NCBI GenBank assembly: GCA_030789695.1
Contig: CM061142.1
Location: 354,553,486 to 354,617,485, forward strand
DNA: 64,000 bases
DNA from: Scilla litardierei
Lineage: Eukaryota > Streptophyta > Magnoliopsida > Asparagales > Asparagaceae
Direction of reading: 5' to 3'
Of the stretch, positions 54,752-64,000 are shown one piece after another; the first letter of the stretch is position 1; each line of letters opens with the position of its first letter. The notes beneath the pieces are model-generated. The model ran no database searches. It was not told the origin of the DNA and was given only the letters and a program-made list of their open reading frames with translations. The position numbers were made by a program, and so were the translations under genes.

Positions 54752-56188
54752 TCACTCTATGATGCGGAGGGGTCCTTGGACGGTGTTGATCTTCTTCCCC
54801 TTGTCCGGCTGCATGGAGGTTCCTTCTCCGTGTGCCGGCTCGTCAGCTAAATTCCTTGCGTGCCCTCGGCTCATCAGCTTCTCAATGTCCTTCTTTAGGT
54901 GCCAGCAGTCTTCAGTGTCGTGGCCATTGTCCTTGTGGTATTTGCAGTACTTTTCCCCATTCTTCCCCCCTCTTTTTGTCTTTGGTGGGGGGCGATCGGC
55001 GCGCTCTTCCTTCTGTACTTGAGCGAGGACGGCGTCTGGGGTGGAGTCCCTGGTACCCTCTCCCCGATGCATGTTTCTCGTCCTCTTCTCGGTCCGGTAC
55101 CCTTCGGGGCTGCGGCGCTCGCTATCGCCGTGTTTGGTCCCTCGTCTGGCCTTTCCTGCCTCAATGGCCAAGGTCTCCTCGGTCAGCATGAAGCGCTCGG
55201 CCCTCGCCATGATCCCAGGGAGGTCCTTTGGGGGATCGTTGTGCAGAGATTTCTTCAGGCCTCTGTGGCGCAGCCCTTTCTTTAGGGCCGTTTGGACAAC
55301 AAGGTCGGGGGGGCTGTTCACGTTCAGCCGTTTCGCGTTGAAGCGGCGCATAAACTGTCGGAGTGGCTCGGTCGGGCCCTGCACTATGTTAAACAAATGT
55401 TCATCATCAGGCATTACCTGTCGCCCTGCCATGAACTGTTTGCAAAACAGCTGGGTGAGTTCCTCGAAGCTGTCGATGGAGCGGCTGGGTAGGCTGCGAT
55501 ACCAGGTTCTCGCCGCTCCCCTGAGGGTCGAATAGAAGCCCCTGCAGAGCAGGTCATCGTCGGCTCCTTGGAAGGACATGTCCCCCTCGTAGTCCATCAC
55601 GTGGTTTCCCGGGTCTCCTATCCCATCGTACTTCCCCAGCGCCGGGATCTTGAATCGAGAGGGGACCCGCGCGTCGGTTATTCTCCTCGACAGAGGGCAC
55701 CGGTCTCCGTGGATGCCCCCGGGGGTCCGACACCCGCCTACCTCCAGCTCGTTCGGCGGTGGAGGGGGCACAGGCGCCGGCGGGGCTGGCTCCACGGCCC
55801 TCGCCACACTGGGGGTCGGGCTGACCCGGCGTTCCCGGCTCCTCCGGCGGGAGCTCCCGCTCCGCCGTGATCGGTCTCTCGAGTGGTGTCGATCGCTTCT
55901 TCTGCGGTGGGGTGATCGTGGCCGACGAGACGACGCGGTCACCGATTCGTCCCCTGTGCCTTCGGTTTCTCTTCGGCTCCTTTCACGATAAGGGGAGGAG
56001 GCGTGTGATCTCGCCTGACGGGAGCCGGACAACGTGGACCGATGCTCCGTGTTCGGTCTTCGGTTCCCGTGGTCATCGACCATAGCGGACCGTAAGAGCG
56101 GGGGGGCCCCCGCCCAACGATGGCCGTCGCCCAACACGTCTCCGTTGGCTGGTGCAGCGCCGACGAGCTGATGTACCGTTGCGACCAA
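54752..56188 (-). CDS. Gag protein of the Tat element (478 aa, intact)
   Basis: The N-terminal 170 residues are basic and serine/arginine-rich (RRSGSSRRRSRERR). Residues of about 190-330 form the retrotransposon Gag capsid core: FKIPALGKYDGIGDPGNHV, FYSTLRGAARTWYRSLPSRS, SFEELTQLFCKQF and a PTEPLRQFMRRFNAKRLNV stretch. The C-terminal CKYHKDNGHDTEDC (CX2HX4HX4C) followed by WHLKKDIEKLMSRG is the zinc-finger-like motif typical of the Tat lineage. Gag forms the particle that packages element RNA. The frame is uninterrupted from ATG 56188 to the stop at 54752. No protease or RT frame follows, so this element can supply capsid protein but not the enzymes for reverse transcription or integration. 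Confidence 0.93.
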   Translation of the reverse strand: MVATVHQLVGAAPANGDVLGDGHRWAGAPPLLRSAMVDDHGNRRPNTEHRSTLSGSRQARSHASSPYRERSRRETEGTGDESVTASSRRPRSPHRRRSDRHHSRDRSRRSGSSRRRSRERRVSPTPSVARAVEPAPPAPVPPPPPNELEVGGCRTPGGIHGDRCPLSRRITDARVPSRFKIPALGKYDGIGDPGNHVMDYEGDMSFQGADDDLLCRGFYSTLRGAARTWYRSLPSRSIDSFEELTQLFCKQFMAGRQVMPDDEHLFNIVQGPTEPLRQFMRRFNAKRLNVNSPPDLVVQTALKKGLRHRGLKKSLHNDPPKDLPGIMARAERFMLTEETLAIEAGKARRGTKHGDSERRSPEGYRTEKRTRNMHRGEGTRDSTPDAVLAQVQKEERADRPPPKTKRGGKNGEKYCKYHKDNGHDTEDCWHLKKDIEKLMSRGHARNLADEPAHGEGTSMQPDKGKKINTVQGPLRIIE

Positions 56189-56421
56189 CGTCTGGAGGCT
56201 CGCGTTGGTCTCTTGGGCCAGGGCGCGGAGCTGACCCTACGTGGCTAGTTCCGACCCGCCAGTCTCTTCGGTTGAGGGGGCGGGGTGATTGTCGTCGGGT
56301 GCGTCCTAAAGGTTGCTGTTGGGTGCGCCATTCCCCTCCTCCGGGATGGGGGGCATGCGTCTCTTTCTGTTGCAGGCTCGTGCCATTGTAGGTGCGGTTT
56401 GTTTCTTCGTGGGAAAGTTCG

Positions 56422-56439
56422 TTCCCACAGACGGCGCCA
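56422..56439 (-). other. Primer-binding site of the Tat element
   Basis: The minus strand reads TGGCGCCGTCTGTGGGAA two bases inside the 5' LTR. This is the usual gypsy (Tat/Athila-side) primer-site phrase and fixes the orientation of the element. Confidence 0.85.
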
Positions 56440-56441
56440 GA

Positions 56442-57462
56442 TGTTTCAGAGTGTTTTCTCACTACAAAAGCGTTGACCGTGGACTACCCGGTCAACGTGG
56501 TCAAGGGGCCGACTTGGGTCCCTCGGGTGCGTCGAGTCTATGCAGACACGACGCAAATCGGAGTTGCGGATGATGTGGAGCGCGTCGGCTGGGCCGAATC
56601 TGGATCCTCGGCCACAAGGTGGGCGAGGGGAAGCCTCGGCCCGGTGCGAGACGCTCGGCCTCGGACGGTCGGATGACGAGGGATAGCCTCGGCGCCTCGT
56701 GAGCAGAGGGGAAGCCTCTGCTCAGACGGACGTGCTCGGCCTCGGTCGGTCGGACGACGAGGAGTAGCCTCGGTCGTCTTGTGAGATGCGTGGCCGGCGT
56801 GGGGCGGAGGGGAAGCCTCGGCCCGTGGATCTGATGTCCTCCTGCGTAGACGAGAACACTCGTCAGGGGGGCCGGACCTTGGTTCCGGCCAAATCCCCTC
56901 CGATGCCTAAGTCAGACGGTGATCTGAAAGTGGAGGCCCGGCGGAGACGGTTCGACTCGAGTGGAGATCGGAACGACGTCTACCGGCGCGAGCGGGGGAG
57001 GAAGGAGATGAATTGGGGGAACTAGGTCGTTGATGGAGTACCTTAGGTTTTAGTTACCTGAGATGCGGTCCCTTGTCTAGTCGTCCTTCTAGCCCTTTTA
57101 TAGGCCTCCCGTCGTGATTGCCCACGACTCACGTCCCTCGTCCGCCCCCGATCGTGCCCCCTCAATCCGCCTCCCTATCGTCGTTCCCTGCGCCATGCCA
57201 GCACATCCACATTACTGCCATTAAGTGGTCGCGGGCCCGGGGGAGCGGTTATCGCTGGAGTGGGCGAGTGACTTGCGTGTTTCCGGGGCCGGGTTGGATC
57301 GCCGTTCGGGGGCCCTCTAAGGGGCGTTGTCGGGCGGGCCTGATCTCGCAGACGGGCTTCTGATCGGTAGTTGGGTTTCTAGCTCCATGTTTCTTCGGGC
57401 TTCGTTTGGTGGGCTGCGCCTTTGGGCCCATGCTGTTGGGCTTCCGTAAAATAGACGTATCA
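56442..57462 (-). repeat. 5' LTR of the Tat element
   Basis: It is 1,021 bp, starting on the minus strand at 57462 (TGATACGTC) and ending at 56442 (CTGAAACA). A TATAAAAG box for minus-strand transcription lies at 57095-57102. The target duplication AATAC follows at 57463-57467. Confidence 0.92.
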
Positions 57463-57574
57463 AATACCATGGATTCCAATTACAATATATAATCAATTTC
57501 CTATTTTATATTAATTTATTAAAAAAGCATGCTTGGCAAATCTTTAGCGATAAAAAATAATCTCTAGAATTATA

Positions 57575-58344
57575 ATCTTTTGGATTGAGACTTGTTGGTG
57601 GATGGGTTCCAGCTAACTGTAGATGGGGTTAACATGGATTTTTTGTCGATCTGGAGCCTCATCAGCCGGCGAAGTGTGACCCTCGGTTGGTAGAACCGGG
57701 ATCGATGAAGGTCGAGCAAAGAGCATAGGGCTGGAGCTAGATGGATCACTCGGTCGAATGCGAATGCGACGACTGTTCGACCTTGGTGTTGCCTCGACAA
57801 ACTTGCACCACAGACAGTCGTCGGGGGGGGGGGATCTGGGTTCCGACCCAATCCCCTCCGATGCTTAAGTTAGTACGGGACTTAATAGAGACTTGGGGAT
57901 GTCAACATCGACCCACGGAGGTTCGTCTCGAGTCAGCCACCTCAAGCCTTTTTCGAGAAACAAATTTAAGAGTGGAATGAGATAAGTTTGTCAGAGTACC
58001 TAGTGTTTCGTATCTCTGGAATTTGAACCCTTCTTCTGTTGTCGTCTCATCTATTTATAGCTGATGATTTTCTTTGTTAACGCATAATGGCTCCTCATTT
58101 ACGATGGTGGGATCTTCTCCGGGATTGTTGATAATGGCTACCAATTTACTCGGTCCTCATTAACCAGTCCCACGTAATCAGCAGGTCCCCAACGGTCGGA
58201 TGAGCTATTCCTTTGAATTAGCAATAGCTCATCCTCGCTGATGTGCTTCTTGGGTTATTGGGGCAATGCTTACCCGTTTTTGTGGGCTTTACCTTTCTAA
58301 CTGTGTTGTTATAGCCCCGCTTCGTAGGTCGAACCCATGTATCA
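57575..58344 (-). repeat. Diverged LTR of an older Tat-lineage element
   Basis: Blocks correspond in order to the younger LTR: GGTTCCGACCCAATCCCCTCCG (57840) with GGTTCCGGCCAAATCCCCTCCG (50378), a TATTTATAG box near 58050 with TTTTATAG, and the end GTATCA at 58339-58344 followed by a CAATGGCCC tract with GTATCA and TTGCCCCC. Divergence is large, so this is another family or a much older insertion. The left edge is not defined. Confidence 0.65.
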
Positions 58345-58730
58345 ACAATGGCCCACATCATTCGTGCTCAAGTAAGGCATGTATTGAGGCTGAATGATGT
58401 GATATCTTATTAAATGGATACGGCAGTCGAAGTGGATGTATTTGATTTATGCCGCCAAAACCCCTTCACATCCGGTTTTGGTCCTCGCCTGATCTTGAGA
58501 TTTGAATCTTCCGTTGCATTAAATTTGGACATGTGCCACTTATCGAACGGCCATATTTGGTTTGGCTTTGGCTTTCCGATATAAACGGGGAGAAAGAAAA
58601 CAAAGAAGTCCACCTGCTTCGTCCACAAATTTTGGAAAGCTTGCCTTTGCTCCTGCTTCCTTTGGCGCTCATCAGATCTTGCTAAAGTAGTTCCCTTCTT
58701 CCATTTAGGCTCTTTTTAGTTCCTTCGATT

Positions 58731-59225
58731 ATGTGGCCACCTTTGAGGATAAGAGAGCCATCTCCGTCTGAGATTTTGCGGCATCTTCAACCCTCCCAGT
58801 ATATCATAGTTCTTGTAAAAGGGAAGGGACTCCTCATGGAACCTCGATCTCCTATTCTCCGGTTTAATGATTCACCCATCGTGCCTTAAGATATTCTGGA
58901 TATGGTGCTGGAGCTTTCCTTCGATCTAACCTCTAAGATCCGGTCAGATTATCTTTCTCCTACTTATAAGCTTAAGATTACAGAATTAAACAAAAGAATT
59001 TGCTTCACTCGGAAAGACGAAGTTGTAGTATATTTGAAATCTTTCCTCTTTGGTCTATGTTGTCATCTTCATCCCTTTGTCTTAGAAATCTTGAGTTTTC
59101 TAGAACTTCCTCTCTGTCGGCTTGCACCCCGCGCTCTTTTCCATATGGTTTACTTCACCATGCTTTGTGAGCTTTGTGTTATTAAACTATCCATTCGGCT
59201 GTTTAGGCACTTCTTGTTGGACACA
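58731..59225 (+). pseudogene. Antisense ORF of the older Tat element, truncated
   Basis: The frame from ATG 58731 (MWPPLRIREPSPSEIL) has a TAA at 58887, then continues from 58902. RICFTRKDEVVVYLKSFLFG matches RICLPRSNEVGVYVEMFRLG in the intact copy, and LEILSFLELPLCRLAPRAL matches VMEYLMVPLCEFTPCSI. It ends near 59225 where a copia LTR fragment begins. Same orientation and position relative to its LTR as in the younger element. Confidence 0.75.
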
Positions 59226-60122
59226 ACGTGTAGTTGGACACAACGTGTAGTTGGATACAACGATCGATAACTTCGTGTTTGATGATAACAAACGTGTGTG
59301 AAGGTTTTGATGTGTGTGCTAAGTGTTTTTCAGGATTGGCAAGCTTGTAGATACTCAAAGGAGGAATTAGTCAAAGTGATGGAGAAATTGCAACTTATTT
59401 GCAAAGTGGACTTGATCAAAAGTGGAGAACTAATGAGAGAATCAATACAAATCTACTTGTGATCGATTCATATCAATAGGTGATTATCTGAAATCCAATC
59501 TCCAATTTCATATCCAAATCAAATCACATTACAACTCATAATCCAATTGATAGTTGGTTGTGATCAATCAAATCCCATGCAATCCAATTTCAAACGTCAA
59601 ACTCCTATTATTGGGGGATTCTACTTGAGCCAAATTGATCTCCACAACTCCTATAAAACCCCTCTACAAGGAGAGGTGATGATGCGGCCAATACTTGAAA
59701 AAAAACCCTAGCTCTAATAGCCTTGCTGTAAGCACCAAAGAAATTTCATTGCCGCAAGCATCAAAAGCTCATCTCCATTGGCTCAAGCACAAACCAAGAA
59801 TCTCATCATCCAAGCCCTCATCAAGTCCCAAGACCAAGCAACAAGTTCCAAGAGGGGCCATCTACAAATCAACTTACAAGCCGCAACAATTGACTATCAG
59901 GCAGATAGTTTTACCTCTATACATCATCATCAACCAATTAAAGGGCACAAACGCACGAGCCTCCAAATTTGTGTGCATAAAGGAAAAAGGGGGGCAGGTT
60001 GCTGTCATCTTCTTGTCACCGTAGAGTCTTCATCTTGCGTTGTGACTCACCCTGCCATCGTGTTCTGCTCGCTGCCATGTGGGTTGTGCTACCGCCAATG
60101 TCGACTTCCTTGCTGTCGTAAC
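59226..60122 (+). repeat. SIRE-like copia LTR fragment
   Basis: It has AACTTCGTGTTTGATGATAACAAAC and GTGCTAAGTGTTTTTCAGG near its start, as in SIRE-type LTRs, and a later AAACCCTAGCTC...CATCTCCATTGGCTCAAGC R/U5-like part. Three copies of GTTGGACACAACGTGTA-like words lie at the left edge. The right end is cut by the next LTR at 60123. ORFs here (59695-60128) are not conserved proteins. Confidence 0.6.
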
Positions 60123-60536
60123 TGTTGAATATTGGACTCCCCGGATTTGGTTTTGATGATGAGCAAACATAAATAATCCATGAACTAACAATTTGTGAGC
60201 GCAGTTTTGGAGATCGTCGCCAAATTCACGAGAACATTCAAAGCGACATCTCAACACTTCCCAAAGCTCGTTTTCATGCCTAAAGCTTCGTTAAAGCTCT
60301 TGCGACGCTTTGGAAGTTATGAAGATTCAATCGAAGCTCTCAAAGACCGTTTATTAAGGTTTTATTTATAGTCTTTTAGCTTCGATATATAGAATGTTAA
60401 GCCTTGAGTATATCTTACGTTTCTATCTTCATTACGCTCATTTCGTAGCTCTAGGATCCTTGCACAAGTTCATTCTAACTTCCTCGAAGCGTCGCGCTTC
60501 GATTCGGATTTGTATGTGCATGTTAGTTGGTACAAG

Positions 60537-61062
60537 AACAAGTACTGACCGACTAGATGGTGATCTAGTCGGTCGGCAACTGTTCTTGGACCGACTAGTT
60601 TGATTCCTTAATTTCTTGGACTTTACTGTTTACTGTTAGTCGGTCCACGTTGACTCACCGACCGACTAGTTTGTGAACTAGTCGGTCAGTGATGCTTCTT
60701 TGACCGACTAGTTGTGACTTAATGTTCATTCTAAAATTCTCCTAAGCTACTGTTTATCGTTAGTCGGTCTAAGAACGTTTGATGACCGACTAGTTGACAA
60801 TCTAGTCGGTCAACTTTTGTTCTTGGACCGACTAAGTCACTTTGTCTTCAGACTAATTCTTTTTGCTCTTAGTCGGTCTACGTTCATTGACTGACCGACT
60901 AGTTGTGAAACTAGTCGGTCAGACAGTCTTCTTGGACCGACTAGATTTCTAGGTCTGAAATTCTATCTCTTCTCAGATCTTCTCTTAGTCGGTCCATGCT
61001 TTGTGACTGACCGACTAGTTGATGAACTAGTCGGTCAGTGTTTGTTCTTTGACCGACTAATC
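60537..61062. repeat. Inverted GACCGACTAGT / ACTAGTCGGTC array
   Basis: About ten GACCGACTA words alternate with about nine TAGTCGGTC words. The basic unit is a short hairpin, GACCGACTAGTTG(N)AACTAGTCGGTC, preceded by TTAGTCGGTC(C/T)A and followed by TTCTTGGACCGACTA. Units recur about every 115-120 bp. The array lies upstream of the LTR TATA box. Confidence 0.9.
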
Positions 61063-61114
61063 CTCACAGATTTCTATCCGTTGGTGAATGACCTAACTTG
61101 TTTTTATGGGACCC

Positions 61115-61122
61115 TATAAATA
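61115..61122 (+). promoter_or_regulatory. TATA box of the SIRE-like LTR
   Basis: CCCTATAAATACG in the LTR, about 50 bp after the last palindromic unit, is the likely core promoter of the copia element. Confidence 0.7.
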
Positions 61123-61865
61123 CGATCCTAGGTCATTTCTATCTAGGTAAGAGCTGCCATTAAGAGATCCATTGAGTTCTAAAGAGATAGCTATTCTCCC
61201 TCAAATCTAAAGCTCTCTTCCTCACAAGAAACCCATTCTCTCTCATTTCTAGATCTAGAGAGAAGCTTGTTCTTGGTGAGCTCTTCAAGCTATTGCTTGA
61301 TCCAAGTCTCCAACTCATTCCTAGGCACCGATTACTGGTCATTTCCTTGGTGCTAGGTCTTGGTGACTTCATCTTCCTCAAATCCTTCATTTCACCATTT
61401 GGGTAAGAAAAACTCAAGGTATAGGATTTTGTGGCAAGATTGTTTATTTCATATTAAACTCTTTAATATTGCTTTGTGATTCTCTTGGTTGTGAGCGAAG
61501 GTTGTGATCCTGGGTTGTGGGATTCACGTTTGCTATTGCATGTATGATTTGATCTTGTGAAGGTTTTTCACAAGATATTCATAGTGGAAATCTTGAGTTA
61601 GGGTTTCTAACTCAAGTATCCGGAAGGGATCCGGGTGGTTGGGACGTAGGATCACCGGGAACAAGTCGGGGAGACTTGGGTGGATCCGAACCCATTAACA
61701 TCGTTTGTTTGCATTGTTAATTTAATTGTTGTCATTCAATTTAAGCTTCCGCAAATTGATTTGGTAGTTGTTTGCAATTTAATTTGGAATTATACTCCTT
61801 ATTATTTTAAAGTACTATTCACCCCCCCTCTAGTACTTGTGCAGTAGCTGGTAGGGCATTACATT

Positions 61866-61877
61866 TGGTATCAGAGC
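61866..61877 (+). other. Copia primer-binding site
   Basis: TGGTATCAGAGC, complementary to the 3' end of plant initiator tRNA-Met, lies two bases after the LTR and 13 bases before the gag ATG. Confidence 0.93.
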
Positions 61878-61890
61878 CAGATACTCAGCT

Positions 61891-64000
61891 ATGTCTGCCA
61901 ACGACAACAAGACCGTGCCTCCACCTTCCAACTATGACACCTTCAGGAACCGTGAAGGAGCGTCATCGGTGATGGAAGGACATTCCTCTACGAGGCCTCC
62001 ATTCTTCAACGGTACCAACTACGGGTACTGGAAATGTCGGATGGAAACCTTCCTCCGAAGTGCATCCTTATGGAGGACTACAATGAAGGAGTACATCGAG
62101 CCCGAAGAAGAAGACTTTGAGAAATGGACAACTGCGGAGGTCGCCGCGGAGGTAAGCAATGCCAAGGCAATGAACGCCTTGCAATGTGCATTGGAGCCCG
62201 AGGATTTCAATAAGATATGCACATGTAAGAGTGCATATCAAATTTGGAACTCCCTCCTCATTCTTCATGAAGGGACGAGTAGGGTAAGAGACTCTAAACT
62301 CGTAGTCGTAAACAAAGATTACGAAATGTTTCATATGCAACAGGGCGAGAAGATGAAAGAATATTACGCTCGCTTCGTTGACATAATAAACGAGTTAGAG
62401 GCCCTCGGCAAGTCCTACACTCAAAAGGAGAAGTGCTCAAAGATTATTGAAGGACTTCCCTCTTCTTGGGAAAAACGTACCTTCGCCATCGAGGAAGGTA
62501 ATGACATGAATAAATATACCGTTGTTTAACTAATGGGTACTTTGATGTCATACGAGGTACGCAAAGATAGCAAGGTGAAGTTACAAGAAAAGATGAAGTC
62601 CTATTTGAACTTAGATGCGCCTAAGAAAAAGGCGATTGCATTCAAGGCGGCTTCATCCACCTCTACCGATGATGAGGACTCGGAAGAAGAAATGGACATG
62701 GAATCCATTGCACTCATGGCAAAGAAGTTCAATCGCTTCTTCCGAAAGGGTAACTTCAAACAAAAATCTAAGTTTACTTCTACTAACGCCTCTCCACCTT
62801 TGTGTTTTAAATGCAATAAGCCGGGACACATCAAAGCGGATTGTCCTCAAAACAAGCAAAAGGAGAAGTGGAAGGCGCCGAAGTTCGACAAGTCAAAGAA
62901 GTACAAAAAGGGGTACAAAAAGGGACTTGTCGGAACAACATTCACCGACTCCGAGGATTCCTCAAGCGGAGAGTCGGATGATGAGAAAGTGGAGCAAGCG
63001 CACATGTGCTTCATGGCGAGAGAGGAGCATGATCAAGGATCTTCCTCCTCCGATGATAGCGACGACGAAGGCGATGAGGTAACGATGGATGATCTTAGGG
63101 ATGCTAACTCTCACTTATGGTCTAAATATACAAAATTAGTAAATCGATATACTAAAGTAAAAGATGACCTAGCTAGCATTCAAACCTCGCCTAAGACTAT
63201 CATCACCAACAACGACACCGTTGTTGAAGAGTTAAGAAATGAGATTGTTAATCTCAAATCTAAACTTGAACATGTTAGCATAGATGATCCGGAAGAACAT
63301 AGGATAGCGGATTTAACTTCTCAAAACTCGACTTTGAGTATTGAGAACGAAAATCTTAAATCTTGTGTTTTTGTGCTCACATCGCAAGTATCCAATTTGG
63401 ATACTTCTATGCGTTCTCTCAAAGAGAAATATGAGAACACATTGGGCCGAATTAAGAAATTCAACAAAGGTAAGGACCATTTGGATAAAATCCTAAGTGA
63501 CTTACTTCCGGCCAATCACCACATTGGTTTGGGGTATACGATGGGATGTCCATCCAAAGCGGCCACTACCTTTGTTAGGCCAACTTCCGGTGACTCTACG
63601 AGTGGTAGCAAACACTCTATTGGTAGTTCATCTACCAATGGTGCTTCCACCTCGTCCACGCCCTCTTTTGGAAAGAAACCCACTTTGGGTGGACCTCCAA
63701 AGAAGGGGCATGCTTATATGTACACCAATACCATGCCACGTAGGAACACACGTCCTACTCCACCATCTCACACATATGATGATTTTTATGCAACACATTC
63801 TCGGGCACGTGCACACCATGTGAGACACCCTCACGCACGTGTTCCCACACATGCATATGTTCACCCACCGCATCATATGAATAATTCTCGTCGTGCACCA
63901 TTCCATCATGTCCCGTATGCCTATCCACAACATGCATCACGTAGAAATCAACGTTGCATGCATGCACCCAATAGGATGATGGCTCCCAAAATTTTCACTA
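61891..64000 (+). pseudogene. SIRE-like copia gag, one stop codon, runs off the window
   Basis: The ATG at 61891 follows the primer site. Residues of about 30-210 are the copia Gag (UBN2) core: RPPFFNGTNYGYWKCRMETF, then EKMKEYYARFVDIINELEAL and IIEGLPSSWEKRTFAIEEG. A TAA at 62527-62529 interrupts the frame before LMGTLMSYE, then the same frame continues. The zinc knuckle CFKCNKPGHIKADC (CX2CX4HX4C) begins at 62803, followed by acidic and coiled-coil segments (about 63200-63450) and a histidine-rich stretch near 63770-63960. The frame looks open to the window end; pol should follow outside. A single nonsense change makes this copy defective or recently dead. Confidence 0.85.

Larger units (their letters stand above)
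49936..57462 (-). mobile_element. Complete Tat-lineage Ty3/gypsy element without pol (7,527 bp)
   Basis: Two 1,021-bp LTRs (49936-50956 and 56442-57462) are flanked by the duplication AATAC (49931-49935 and 57463-57467). The minus strand has the primer site TGGCGCCGTCTGTGGGAA (56422-56439) next to the right LTR and a GATGGGGGCAAT purine tract next to the left one, so the element points left. It carries an intact gag (54752-56188, minus) and an antisense ORF (51328-53500, plus), the Tat/Retand layout. Protease, RT, RNase H and integrase are absent; a 90-bp tandem array lies between gag and the antisense ORF. About 18 LTR differences by eye (under 2%) make it fairly young. It must have moved with enzymes from a relative. 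Confidence 0.93.
60123..61863 (+). repeat. 5' LTR of SIRE-like copia element (1,741 bp)
   Basis: It starts TGTTGAATATTGG, contains TTTGATGATGAGCAAAC, and ends in GGCATTACA just before the primer site at 61866. A TATAAATA box is at 61115-61122. A palindromic GACCGACTAGT array fills 60537-61062 upstream of that promoter. The U5 end has the C-run and CTAGTACTTG words usual for SIRE LTRs. Confidence 0.85.

Noticed and set aside
54832..55535. Plus-strand ORFs of up to 164 codons opposite gag
   Set aside because: Shadows of the intact minus-strand Gag, which has capsid and zinc-finger motifs.
59695..60128. Two overlapping ORFs of 109 and 116 codons
   Set aside because: They lie in the R/U5-like part of a copia LTR fragment and show no domain.
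62615..63082. 155-codon plus-strand ORF rich in R, K and S
   Set aside because: Out of frame with the copia gag that carries the zinc knuckle in the same DNA.
1..64000. CRISPR array, prokaryotic operon, tRNA or rRNA gene
   Set aside because: The tandem arrays lack unique spacers of constant length, the host gene has plant-type introns, and no cloverleaf or rRNA core was recognised.

Overview
The window is nuclear DNA of a flowering plant. It has AT-rich non-coding sequence, one spliced host gene with very long introns, and nested LTR retrotransposons of typical angiosperm lineages: Ty3/gypsy Tat and Athila, Ty1/copia SIRE-like and Angela/Tork-like. Helitron-like elements, a hAT MITE, a LINE remnant and many minisatellites are also present. 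I see no rRNA, tRNA, CRISPR or bacterial-type operon. The species cannot be fixed from the sequence alone. All boundaries were read by eye.

Layout. 1-8240: a pair of long direct repeats (putative LTRs, the left one cut by the window edge) around a non-coding interior. 8243-9715: minus-strand copia LTR with a broken gag. 9716-13490: unassigned sequence and a Helitron-type minisatellite. 13494-13905: 5' fragment of a phosphomannomutase pseudogene, abutting a Helitron 3' end (to 15307). 15564-17332: copia-type LTR. 17340-29300: 3' part of an Athila-like gypsy element, interrupted by a small Helitron (20349-21074) and by a complete 6.4 kb non-coding element with two identical 113-bp LTRs (21197-27597, target duplication GTTTT). 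29301-30629: Angela-like LTR. 30640-33538: tandem LTR-gag-LTR-gag array on the minus strand. 33560-34330: unidentified broken ORFs.

34838-48553 (minus strand): the one convincing host gene, a cysteine-rich membrane-type protein with a GYPP-rich tail (PGPS/D12-like). It has eight coding exons that join in frame to 272 codons. Intron 4 carries a complete 1.5 kb mini-retrotransposon (36011-37557), and intron 2 carries a foldback element and Helitron remnants.

48880-49790: LINE RNase H remnant split by a hAT MITE with a perfect 8-bp target duplication. 49936-57462: a complete 7,527-bp Tat-lineage element with 1,021-bp LTRs and 5-bp target duplications. It keeps an intact gag on the minus strand and an intron-containing antisense ORF on the plus strand, but has no pol; a 90-bp tandem array occupies part of the stretch where pol would lie. 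57575-59225: part of an older relative. 59226-60122: fragment of a SIRE-like LTR. 60123-64000: a SIRE-like copia element with a full LTR, primer site and gag, running off the right edge.

The only physiological gene product supported is the PGPS/D12-like protein. The rest is mobile-element biology; the most unusual items are the pol-less Tat element and the 113-bp-LTR element with its GC-rich hairpin array.
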